From: Elusimicrobiota bacterium
GTDB lineage: Bacteria; Elusimicrobiota; Elusimicrobia; UBA1565
Length of the DNA: 48,535 nt
NCBI GenBank assembly: GCA_016212885.1
Contig: JACRDO010000075.1
Span: 1-48,535, forward strand
Direction: 5' to 3'
Below, piece after piece: positions 42,192-48,535 of this stretch. A program made the translations under genes and the position numbers. Numbering within the stretch: the first letter of the stretch is position 1; every line of letters begins with the position of its first letter. The notes beneath the pieces were generated by a model. That model saw only the letters and a list, made by a program, of their open reading frames with translations, was not told where the DNA came from and did not search any database.

Positions 42192-42223
42192 GCCTCAGCC
42201 ATGCCTGCTCCGGCGGACCCGAA
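42192..42223 (+). repeat. 32-bp third copy of the kinase 5' leader/start
   Basis: GCCTCAGCC-ATG-CC...CCCGAA repeats 41193-41224 with one mismatch, and 44422-44453 with two. It carries the leader and first codons (MPAPADPN) and then stops at TGA 42231-42233. The -10 box is not included. It marks another break of the same 5' module. Confidence 0.65.
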
Positions 42224-42229
42224 CAAATC

Positions 42230-42544
42230 GTGATCTACAACCTAATCCCGTTCTTCGATGGGCGGGCGAAGAACGTCATCCGGGTGGCCGGTACCAGCAG
42301 AGGCAATCTCAAAAAGCATAAAGTATCATTTGATGAAGCCATGACGGTATTTTATGATCCGTTATCGGCAACTTTTGATGATCCAGATCACTCGGCTGAC
42401 GAGCAAAGATTAATAACCGTTGGTTACTCCCCTCATGGGCGTTTGCTTGTAGTTTCACACGCAGAGAGAGGAAAAGCCATGCGAATGCGAATTATTGGCG
42501 CGCGGACTGCAACCTCGCACGAAAGGAGACGACATGAAAGATAA
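42230..42544 (+). CDS. brnT: BrnT-type toxin with replaced N-terminus
   Basis: From GTG 42230 the 104-residue frame contains the BrnT core: NLKKHKVSFDEAMTVFYDP, TFDDPDHSADEQRLITVGYS, GRLLVVSHAERG and RIIGARTAT near the end, a RelE-like RNase toxin family. The usual first ~12 residues (a short strand ending in W-D-xxK) are missing; instead the frame starts with unrelated MIYNLIPFFDGRAKNVIRVA encoded by GC-rich DNA. Base composition drops sharply at about 42293, which marks the edge of the acquired cassette. Whether it is active is uncertain. It overlaps the antitoxin by 11 bp. Confidence 0.75.
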   Translation: MIYNLIPFFDGRAKNVIRVAGTSRGNLKKHKVSFDEAMTVFYDPLSATFDDPDHSADEQRLITVGYSPHGRLLVVSHAERGKAMRMRIIGARTATSHERRRHER

Positions 42545-42791
42545 AGAAAACAAAATTCGTGATGAATTACGCCACGAATACAATTTTGATTATTCCAAGG
42601 CTATTCGTGGCAAGTATTACAAGCGCATTTTAGAAGAAGGTGCCAATGTTATCATGCTTGAGCCAGATGTGGCAAAGGCGTTTTCTGATTCAGCCGCAGT
42701 AAATGATGCGTTAAGGTCATTGCTTGATTTGACACGAACAACTCAACGCCTAACAAAGCACTCCAGCGGACGGGCGATTGCCCGCCGCTGA
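42534..42791 (+). CDS. BrnT-associated antitoxin with attC-encoded tail
   Basis: 85 residues from ATG 42534 (AAGGAG upstream, inside brnT). The body (DELRHEYNFDYSKAIRGKYY, EEGANVIMLEPDVAKAFSD, AAVNDALRSLLDL) is the small DNA-binding-type antitoxin commonly found after brnT-like genes. The last 15 or so residues (TQRLTKHSSGRAIARR) are translated from the attC site, where the stop codon TGA also lies. Such attC-encoded tails are typical of cassette genes. Confidence 0.75.
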   Translation: MKDKENKIRDELRHEYNFDYSKAIRGKYYKRILEEGANVIMLEPDVAKAFSDSAAVNDALRSLLDLTRTTQRLTKHSSGRAIARR

Positions 42792-42806
42792 GTTTCGGCG
42801 CTAAGC
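42748..42806 (+). other. attC-like recombination site (59 bp)
   Basis: The site starts with GCCTAAC (42748-42754, consensus RYYYAAC) and ends with GCTAAGC (42800-42806, one base off GTTRRRY). Between lies a hairpin: CAGCGG-A-CGGGC / GCCCG-CCGCTG, perfectly paired except for one extrahelical A on the left strand, a hallmark of attC folding. The total length is exactly 59 bp. Confidence 0.75.
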
Positions 42807-42816
42807 ATCCAGTAAG

Positions 42817-42873
42817 GATGCCGTCGTCGTTGACCACCAGGATGCGCGGTTTGCGCCGGATCCCCGTCCCCAC
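42817..42873 (-). pseudogene. fragment resembling a SurE or response-regulator N-terminus
   Basis: On the minus strand, 19 codons from a GTG read VGTGIRRKPRILVVNDDGI; RILVVNDDGI matches the first strand and metal-binding loop of SurE nucleotidases (RILVTNDDGI), and less well the start of receiver domains. The frame runs into the attC site and has no continuation. It may be the end of a gene cut by the cassette. Confidence 0.25.
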
Positions 42874-42916
42874 TTCGCGATGTTCTCAGCCATGGCGGCC
42901 TTTTCGAGGAAGGCGC

Positions 42917-43528
42917 GTGAACATCCAGCCGATTGTCGAAGGCCATGGCGAGGCTGATGCGGTGCCGGTTCTGCTTCGCCGCTTGGCCTGCGAGGCAGGC
43001 GCTCACGATATCGGAGTGAACCCGGTCATTAGACGTCCCAAGAGCGCCCTCCTCAGCGAGCACGGCATCCAAACCTCCGTTGAACTGGCCCTCGTGTATG
43101 AGAATTGCGGAGGAATTCTTATTCTTTTTGAGGATGAGGACGGCTGCCCGGCAGAGCTTGGGCCGCGGCTGGGCCAATGGGCGGCTGTCCGGGCCGGTGA
43201 TGTGCCTTTCGTGATCGCCCTGGCTCACCGGGAATACGAGGCTTGGTTCCTTGCCGCTCTGGATTCGCTTAGAGGCCGGAGGGGAATTGCAAGGGAAGCC
43301 GGGTAGGACACGAACCCGGAACGGCCGCGCGGGGCAAAGGAAGCCTTGGAGAAGCTGATGGAAAGGCCATGCCGTGAAACCCAGGATCAGGCGGCCCTGA
43401 ACGCGGTATTCGATATGGCACAAGCGTACCATCGAAGCCGGTCATTCCGGCGCTTGGTCAAGGCGGTCGGCGATCTGCTGCGGCAGATGGGACAGCCGCC
43501 GGCATCATGGACGACGGCAGAAAGATGA
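42917..43528 (+). pseudogene. DUF4276 (Toprim-like) gene with internal amber codon
   Basis: From GTG 42917 (GAGGAAGG upstream) the frame reads NIQPIVEGHGEADAVPVLLRRL, the DUF4276 start with its Toprim Glu, then ILILFEDEDGCPAELG and ALAHREYEAWFLAALDSLRGRRG. A TAG at 43304-43306 interrupts it; the same frame continues as DTNPERPRGAKEALEKLMER ... FDMAQAYHRSRSFRRLVKAVGDLL to a normal end at 43528. One nonsense change thus splits an otherwise complete ~203-codon gene. DUF4276 proteins usually pair with an AAA (OLD-like) ATPase, which is missing here, so the system is dead or incomplete. Confidence 0.7.
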
Positions 43529-43591
43529 TTCAGCGGTTTTTCCGCATAGTCGCCTCCGCTTGTCGGGCCGGTCCGGCCTACTTCGCGAACA

Positions 43592-43628
43592 GAGGATTGA
43601 GGATGTCGTCGAAGAAGCGCTTGAGATT
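43592..43628 (-). pseudogene. scrap of a DinG-paralogue gene
   Basis: 37 bases match the dinG gene at 40203-40239 with two mismatches, in the same orientation. Read on the minus strand they encode NLKRFFDDILNP (dinG: NLKRLFDDILNP), then LFAK and a stop. It is the relic of a second DinG-like gene left in the accessory region. The remainder of 43529-43669 shows nothing. Confidence 0.5.
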
Positions 43629-43669
43629 TATACCACAGCGCTTCTTCCAGGACGAATGCGCCGCAGCGT

Positions 43670-43906
43670 CTATCTTGCGACGGAGAACTCGATGGGCCTG
43701 CCTTTTTGGGCCAGTTTATCCGTCAGGTAATGCTTGAAGCCAAGGATCGTCATCCCAACCAATTCGCCTGAAACAGGGTCCACCCGCAGGAAGACCTCGT
43801 CTTCTTTCTCGATTGAAACGGCTGCGCGGGCTTTGTGTCCGATGGAAACTTCCAGCGTATCTGATTTCGGATCGTATCCCAAACTCAACTTGTTGATTTT
43901 GGCCAC
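43670..43906 (-). CDS. DUF2283 small protein, probable antitoxin
   Basis: 78 residues with the DUF2283 pattern: YDPKSDTLEVSIG, then DEVFLRVDPVSGELVGMTILGFKHYL. Such proteins commonly sit beside small toxin-like genes; here the partner overlaps by 22 bp upstream. Function by context only. Confidence 0.7.
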   Translation of the reverse strand: MAKINKLSLGYDPKSDTLEVSIGHKARAAVSIEKEDEVFLRVDPVSGELVGMTILGFKHYLTDKLAQKGRPIEFSVAR

Positions 43907-44247
43907 AGCTTATCACCCCGCTTCTTCAGGTTGCGGCTGATGAAGGCCGTGCTGACGTAGCCCCGCAAGCCTTCCGGCTCCCGAACGTATTTCACGACGA
44001 CCACGATCCAGTACCCGGCGTATCTTCCGGCGGTCAACCCTGACCTATAGAACAGCTTGGTCCGCGGGTCGCGGACGCTGGGAAAGACCGCCTCGGGCGA
44101 TTGAACGCTCAGCCTGATTTCGTTCGGATACTCCTGGACCTCCGGATGCCAAAGTATCGGATGCAGAATTTTACCGCGCCAGACGGAGGCCTCGAGAGCA
44201 ACTGGAACCCCTTCGTAATCCTCAGCTTTCCAGAGAAACTCAGCCAT
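43885..44247 (-). CDS. DUF4258/PBECR-like small protein, probable toxin partner
   Basis: 120 residues: WKAEDYEGVPVALEASVWRGKILHPILWHPEVQEY, IRLSVQSPEAVFPSVRDPRTKLFYR, GYWIVVVVKYV and YVSTAFISRNLKKRGDKLW. The H-P-E-V helix, the D-P-R segment and the YVST-x-x-x-SR end resemble phage-barnase/DUF4258-like RNase domains, but the family call is by eye. With the overlapping DUF2283 gene it forms a likely toxin-antitoxin pair. TATACT (44273-44268) is the probable -10 box, with a 13-nt leader. Confidence 0.55.
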   Translation of the reverse strand: MAEFLWKAEDYEGVPVALEASVWRGKILHPILWHPEVQEYPNEIRLSVQSPEAVFPSVRDPRTKLFYRSGLTAGRYAGYWIVVVVKYVREPEGLRGYVSTAFISRNLKKRGDKLWPKSTS

Positions 44248-44295
44248 CTCTACGCTATCCCCAGTTTAGTATAGCAGATGGGCCGGGCCCTCGTC

Positions 44296-44358
44296 CCAAA
44301 CATCGGAGATGCGTTGGTTTGAGACATCCTGAACCCACACCGTTTGGATGTTCAGGAC
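44296..44358. repeat. palindromic element E2, relative of E1
   Basis: CCAAACATCGGAGATGCGT (44296-44314) matches E1 at 18 of 19 bases. The core stem TCCTGAAC (44327-44334) / GTTCAGGA (44350-44357) encloses CCACACCGTTTGGAT, like the E1 loop. The stem bases differ from E1 but stay paired. It lies in the gap upstream of the giant kinase gene. Confidence 0.6.
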
Positions 44359-44413
44359 GTCGCACGACACGACGAATGCGCCGGCAGTTCGCTCATGGCG
44401 GCCCGGCTTGATA

Positions 44414-44419
44414 TATAAT
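44414..44419 (+). promoter_or_regulatory. -10 box of the giant kinase gene
   Basis: A perfect TATAAT stands 11 bases before the ATG at 44431, giving a leader of about 5 nt. No convincing -35 box is seen at 16-18 bp. Confidence 0.5.
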
Positions 44420-44430
44420 GTGCCTCAGCC

Positions 44431-47400
44431 ATGCCTGCTCCGGGCGACCCGAAGTTTATCGAGCATTTCAAGAAGGCAGCTGCCCTCTACCAGGAAGGCC
44501 GCCTGGAGGAGGCGGTCCGGGAGTTCCGCGAGGCGATCCGCATCGATCCGAACGTGGCCGAGGCGCGCTGCAACCTGGGCGTGGCCCTGGCCAAGCTCGG
44601 CAAAGACGACGAGGCCCTCTCCGAGCTCGAAGCCGCGCTCAAGCTGGACCCCAAGCACGCCGCGTCGTGGTACAACCTCGGCATGCGGCTGGAAGCCAAG
44701 GGCCGCGCAGGCGAGGCGATCAAAGCTTACGGGAACTTCATAGCGAACGCTTCCGACAAGCGTCTGAAATATATCGAAGACGCGAACTCGCGCATCGCGG
44801 CGCTCAGGCGGCTGCAGGAGCCCCGCGGCCAGACCATGACCATGGGCTCCGAACCCAAGGCGATGAGCTTGGACGGGGCGGGGAAAGACCCGCAAGGCAC
44901 GATGACGCTGGGCCCCAAGGGTGAAGGGACCCTGACGCTCGGGCCCGGGGGGCAAGCCCCGGCCGTCGCCTCGGGAGCCGGCTGGAGCGTCGGCGCGATC
45001 ATCGAGGACCTCTACGAGGTCCGGAGCGTGCTGGGCGAAGGCGGGTTCGGGTCCGTCCACAAGGTGTATCACCGAGGCTGGGAGCTTGAGCTTGCGGTCA
45101 AGTCCCCGAGGGAGGACAAGGTCGCAAACCGCAGGGCATTGGAGCGCTTCGTCCAGGAAGCCAACACCTGGGTCGGCCTGGGGCTCCATCCGCACATCAC
45201 CACCTGCTTCTTCGTCCGCATCATAGGCGGCCTGCCGAGGATATTCATCGAGTACATGGAAGGCGGGAGCCTCTCGGACTGGCTCCATTCCCGCAAAGTC
45301 GGGGACGCGAAGACGGCTTTGGATATCGCGATCCAGATCGCCCGGGCCATGGAGCACAGCCACGCAAGAGGCTTGGTGCATAGGGACTTGAAGCCCGGCA
45401 ACTGCCTGATGACCCCGGGGGGGATGCTCAAAGTCACTGATTTCGGCTTGGCCAAGGTGGGGGAAGATGAGGAGGAATCGGCCGAGGACCTGCCCAAGGG
45501 CGCGAAGATCGCGCGGGTGAAGGAAGCGACTCAAACAGGGAGGCTTGGGACACCCGAGTACATGGCGCCCGAGCAGTGGTACCAGGCCGGAAAAGTGACC
45601 GGGGCAGCTGACGTCTGGGCTTTCGGCGTGATCCTGCACGAGTTCGCCCTGGGCAAGAAGCCCTTTGAGATGAAAGACGACGAGCCTCCGGACGCCTTCT
45701 ACGCGCGGATGCTTGAGAGCGAGTGGGCTTTGAAGATCACCCACAAGATGGACGCTGAGATGCGCGATGTGATCGCCTCCTGCCTCTCGCCTGAGCCTGA
45801 AAAGCGCCCGCAGGACTTCAAGCCCCTGCGCGAGCGTCTTGAGAGGGCGTACCAGAGGCTGGTGGGCTCGGCCTATCCGCGCGAAGCGGTGAAGGCTGTG
45901 CCGCTTATGGCGGACGCATTGAACAACCAGGGCGTGTCCATGGCGGACTTGCGGCGCACAGACGAGGCTTTGAGGCTCTTCGAGGCTGCGCTCAAGATGG
46001 ACCCGATGCATAAGGGGGCGACGCATAACCGGCGTGTGCTTCTTGGCGAGTCGAAAGAGGCGCTGTTTGTGGCTCTTCCAAGGGGCGCTGAAGGCGCGCA
46101 GGTGGAGGATACGGCGTTTAAGGCTCTGCTCTCGCGTGCCGAGCAGGAGATCTCCTCCGGGCAGTGGGGCAAGGCGTACCAGACCCTCGGCAAGGCTCGG
46201 AGCGTGCAGGGCTATGAGCGTTCGGCCAAGGCGCTGGAATTGATCCAGAGCCTCGGCCTAAAGGGCGTGCGCAAGGGTTTAAGGGCGGGGTGGCGGAAAG
46301 CGTCGCTTGCGGGGTCCGGCTCCGCGCTGTGCGCGTGTATGACTGCGGATGGGAAGCGGGTCTTGAGCGGGCATGAGGACAAGACGCTCAAGCTGTGGGA
46401 TGCCTCTTCAGGCAAGCGGCAATGGACTTTGGAGGCTCATGCCGGGCCTGTGCATTGCGTGTGTTTGACGCCCAACGGCAAGCACGCTCTGAGCGGCGGC
46501 GCGGACCGGGCCGTGAAGCTTTGGGACGTAGAGACGAGCAGATGCGTGCGCGCCTTCTTGGGCCACGGCGGGCCCGTGATCTCGGTCTGCGCCCTGCCGG
46601 ATGGGGCCTCCGCTCTCTCCGCTGGCTTGGACAGGACCTTGAGGCTCTGGGACATCTGGACAGGCAGGCAGGTGTTCTCTTTTGCGGCTCATCAAGGCGG
46701 GGTCCATTGCGTGGCGGCGAGCCCGGACGGGAAGCTCGCGCTCACATGCGGCAAAGACAAGTCTTTGAACATCTGGAACATGCCCAAGGGCGCTCATGTG
46801 CGCAAGCTTGAAGGGCATACAGGCGCCGTGCTTTCAGCCTGCATCCTGCCGGATGGGAGGCATGCCCTGTCAGGGAGCGAGGACAAGACCCTGAAGCTGT
46901 GGGAGCTTTCAACCGGCCGGTGCGTGAGGACGTTCGAGGGGCATGAAGGGGCCGCGCGGAGCGTTTGCTCGACGCCGGACGGGAAATTCGCGCTGAGCGC
47001 GGGCGGGGACGGGAAGCTGAAAGTCTGGGATATTCTCACGGGCGAATGCGTCGGGACCTTCGATCAGGGAGGGGCGCATTGCGTTTCCATGATGCCGGAC
47101 GGGAGGCATGCGCTCTCAACCGGCGAGGATGGGCTGGGGGTCTGGGAATTGGACTGGAAGTATTCTTTCCCGGAGCAATCGGATTGGGACCCAGGGGCCC
47201 GGCCGTATGCGGAGAGTTTCTTGGCAGCGCATAAGACTTGGACCGACGCGGATTTCAAGGGCTTGCTGGAGGAATTGGGGCGCAGGGGATACGGTTGGCT
47301 CAAGCCGGAAGGGGTGCGCAGGAAGCTTGAGACGGCGGCCAAGACGGGCTGGGGGGAGGAGGCTGAGGCGGCGGGGAAGTTGCGGCCCGTATCGAAGAAC

Positions 47401-48535
47401 GTTTGGATCGCCGCGGGCGTTGCCGCGGCGGTTTTGAGCGCCGCGTTTTTGGTTTGGGTGTCGGCGCCTTCCGAGGTGAAGGAGGAGAAGCCGGGGGCCA
47501 AGACCGCAGGGTTCAATCTGCCGGCCCAGCTTTCAGCCAAGCCCGCGGCTGTGCCGGAGGCGGCCGTGCGGTTTGATTCAGGTCTGGGTATGATCACGTG
47601 GAACAAGCCCGCGGCGAAGCCGGAGGAGCCTGCGCCCGCGCCTGAGGGGCCGAAAGCGAACCTGCATTATATTTTCAATATTCCGTTCAGGCCGGGAACG
47701 CTTGCATTGAGCGCGAGAGGAGAGGGGGAGTTGAAGCAGGCCGGGCTCATCGCGCCGGACTACCCGCAGGAGCAGGTGGAGGTCGTGGGTTATGCGGGCC
47801 CGTCGGAGCCGGATGCCGAGGCCCTGGCCCGGAACCGCGCGCAGATCGCCGCGGATTATCTTGTGGGCAAAGCCCGGATCCCTTCAGGGCGGGTTCAAAG
47901 GCGTTCTGTCGTGAGCAGCGAGGGGACGGCTCGGGCGGAGATACGGCTTTTGAGCGAGGCGGGTGAGGCGGTGAGGGCTTCCGAGCCCGTGCCGGAGGGG
48001 GCGAGGACTTCGCAGGGCAAGGCTGGGATCGTGTGGGTGAGGATACCGGGTGGGAGCTTCATGATGGGGGATGAGGAGTGGTCGGATTCGAAGCCCAGGC
48101 GCCAGGTGAGGGTGAAGGCTTTTGAGATGGCGAAGAGCGAGGTGACGAACAAGCAGTACCGCGCCTGCGTTGATGCTGGAGCATGCACTCCGCCAAGCTC
48201 CTACGTAGGAGGAGACGATCAGCCGGTGGTCAATGTGGACTGGAACCAGGCCAAGAAGTTCTCCGAATGGGCCGGCGGGCGTTTGCCGTCGGAGGCCGAA
48301 TGGGAGTACGCGGCGCGGAGCGCGGGCAAAGATTGGAAGTATCCATGGGGGAATGAGGAGGCGACGTGCGCAAAGGCCGTGATGAGCGAAGGCGGATTGG
48401 GCTGCGGCAAGAGCTCGACTTGGCCGGTATGCTCAAAGTCTGCGGGCAACACGAAGCAGGGATTGTGCGATATGGCAGGCAACGTTTGGGAGTGGACCCA
48501 GGATTGGTATCATGACTCGTACAATGGCGCGCCGA
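44431..48535 (+). CDS. giant TPR/Ser-Thr kinase/WD40/OmpA-like/FGE protein (incomplete at window end)
   Basis: One open frame of at least 1368 residues. Two or three TPRs (1-95), a linker with repeated TMTMG/TMTLG/TLTLG, then a Hanks kinase (~190-470): GEGGFGSV, Lys224 in LAVKSP, HRDLKPGN (Asp319), DFG (Asp337), GTPEYMAPEQ. All catalytic residues are present. A second TPR region (~490-560) precedes seven WD40 blades (~631-907), a full propeller. One membrane helix (~991-1010) follows, then a periplasmic OmpA-like domain (VEVVGYAGPSEPDAEALARN; the peptidoglycan-binding Asp is absent) and an FGE-sulfatase domain (PGGSFMMGDE, GRLPSEAEWEYAARS, CDMAGNVWEWTQDW). It is likely a membrane receptor kinase linking envelope state to cytoplasmic phosphorylation. 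Confidence 0.85.
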   Translation, partial: MPAPGDPKFIEHFKKAAALYQEGRLEEAVREFREAIRIDPNVAEARCNLGVALAKLGKDDEALSELEAALKLDPKHAASWYNLGMRLEAKGRAGEAIKAYGNFIANASDKRLKYIEDANSRIAALRRLQEPRGQTMTMGSEPKAMSLDGAGKDPQGTMTLGPKGEGTLTLGPGGQAPAVASGAGWSVGAIIEDLYEVRSVLGEGGFGSVHKVYHRGWELELAVKSPREDKVANRRALERFVQEANTWVGLGLHPHITTCFFVRIIGGLPRIFIEYMEGGSLSDWLHSRKVGDAKTALDIAIQIARAMEHSHARGLVHRDLKPGNCLMTPGGMLKVTDFGLAKVGEDEEESAEDLPKGAKIARVKEATQTGRLGTPEYMAPEQWYQAGKVTGAADVWAFGVILHEFALGKKPFEMKDDEPPDAFYARMLESEWALKITHKMDAEMRDVIASCLSPEPEKRPQDFKPLRERLERAYQRLVGSAYPREAVKAVPLMADALNNQGVSMADLRRTDEALRLFEAALKMDPMHKGATHNRRVLLGESKEALFVALPRGAEGAQVEDTAFKALLSRAEQEISSGQWGKAYQTLGKARSVQGYERSAKALELIQSLGLKGVRKGLRAGWRKASLAGSGSALCACMTADGKRVLSGHEDKTLKLWDASSGKRQWTLEAHAGPVHCVCLTPNGKHALSGGADRAVKLWDVETSRCVRAFLGHGGPVISVCALPDGASALSAGLDRTLRLWDIWTGRQVFSFAAHQGGVHCVAASPDGKLALTCGKDKSLNIWNMPKGAHVRKLEGHTGAVLSACILPDGRHALSGSEDKTLKLWELSTGRCVRTFEGHEGAARSVCSTPDGKFALSAGGDGKLKVWDILTGECVGTFDQGGAHCVSMMPDGRHALSTGEDGLGVWELDWKYSFPEQSDWDPGARPYAESFLAAHKTWTDADFKGLLEELGRRGYGWLKPEGVRRKLETAAKTGWGEEAEAAGKLRPVSKNVWIAAGVAAAVLSAAFLVWVSAPSEVKEEKPGAKTAGFNLPAQLSAKPAAVPEAAVRFDSGLGMITWNKPAAKPEEPAPAPEGPKANLHYIFNIPFRPGTLALSARGEGELKQAGLIAPDYPQEQVEVVGYAGPSEPDAEALARNRAQIAADYLVGKARIPSGRVQRRSVVSSEGTARAEIRLLSEAGEAVRASEPVPEGARTSQGKAGIVWVRIPGGSFMMGDEEWSDSKPRRQVRVKAFEMAKSEVTNKQYRACVDAGACTPPSSYVGGDDQPVVNVDWNQAKKFSEWAGGRLPSEAEWEYAARSAGKDWKYPWGNEEATCAKAVMSEGGLGCGKSSTWPVCSKSAGNTKQGLCDMAGNVWEWTQDWYHDSYNGAP

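Larger units (their letters stand above)
42293..42806 (+). mobile_element. integron-type gene cassette (brnT/antitoxin plus attC)
   Basis: The segment is clearly less GC-rich than its surroundings, holds a compact toxin-antitoxin pair in one orientation, and ends in a 59-bp attC-like site into which the antitoxin reading frame runs. That is the normal structure of integron cassettes. The left end seems truncated inside brnT. No integrase gene or further attC sites are seen in the window. Confidence 0.65.

Noticed and set aside
44425-46026. 533-codon minus-strand frame opposite the kinase
   Set aside because: The plus strand encodes a kinase with every catalytic motif in one frame.
1-48535. 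CRISPR arrays, rRNA and tRNA genes
   Set aside because: No regularly spaced repeats, no rRNA signature and no convincing tRNA cloverleaf with a GTTCRA arm and matched acceptor stem were found by eye. A tRNAscan or Infernal run would settle it.

Overview
The window looks like a high-GC, Gram-negative-type bacterial chromosome, most likely an Elusimicrobiota-like lineage. This placement is an inference. It rests on a short type IV pseudopilin with a CTHDDxKGxxW-type tail, a TadE-like secretion protein, many secreted TPR and FecR-type proteins, and very large kinase/WD40/FGE proteins. No rRNA, tRNA, CRISPR array, integrase or transposase was recognised. Apart from short intergenic gaps (all under about 265 bp) the DNA is densely coding.

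Layout. 1-2000: remnant of an FGE-sulfatase domain gene and a lone AAA ATPase with a winged-helix tail. 2045-10719: envelope genes, namely a one-TM protein coupled to a TadE-like pseudopilin, a sulfatase-like enzyme, a pseudopilin, a membrane protein, a secreted trypsin-like protease, a periplasmic TPR protein and a FecR-domain protein. 10787-22603 (minus strand): thirteen genes with overlapping or touching ends: degenerate HD-GYP, rsmI, sua5, low-Mr phosphatase, glyA, mtnP, add, cdd, a biotin-carrier homologue lacking the biotinylated lysine, a zinc-ribbon/TPR membrane protein, accC, gmhA and rfaE2. They link tRNA/rRNA modification, one-carbon and purine salvage, acetyl-CoA carboxylation and heptose synthesis. 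22645-25960 (minus): HEAT-like secreted protein, GH3 glucosaminidase and a small secreted protein. 26066-27362: AbiEi/AbiEii module with a clear promoter and operator. 27473-33845 (plus): beta-CASP RNase, lipoprotein, long coiled-coil protein, dnaX and recR. 33847-41088 (mostly minus): NadR-like ATPase, two TRL-like proteins, a broken small-gene pair, a double-SWIM SNF2 helicase and a DinG-type helicase.

41190-44430 is an accessory patchwork: a truncated copy of the giant kinase's first 264 bp, a MntA/HepT module, a BrnT/antitoxin cassette ending in a 59-bp attC-like site, a DUF4276 gene with a nonsense codon, a scrap of a DinG paralogue, and a DUF2283/toxin-like pair. From 44431 to the window end runs one uninterrupted frame of at least 1368 residues: TPR, Ser/Thr kinase, TPR, seven WD40 blades, membrane segment, OmpA-like domain, FGE-sulfatase domain.

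Main points for follow-up: the lysine-less BCCP beside accC; the attC-borne toxin-antitoxin cassette in a lineage not known for integrons; the giant receptor-like kinase and its repeated 5' module; a ~62-bp dispersed repeat sitting inside two coding regions in different frames; a pair of palindromic elements with compensating stem differences; and a recurring promoter layout that places transcription starts within about 0-10 nt of start codons.
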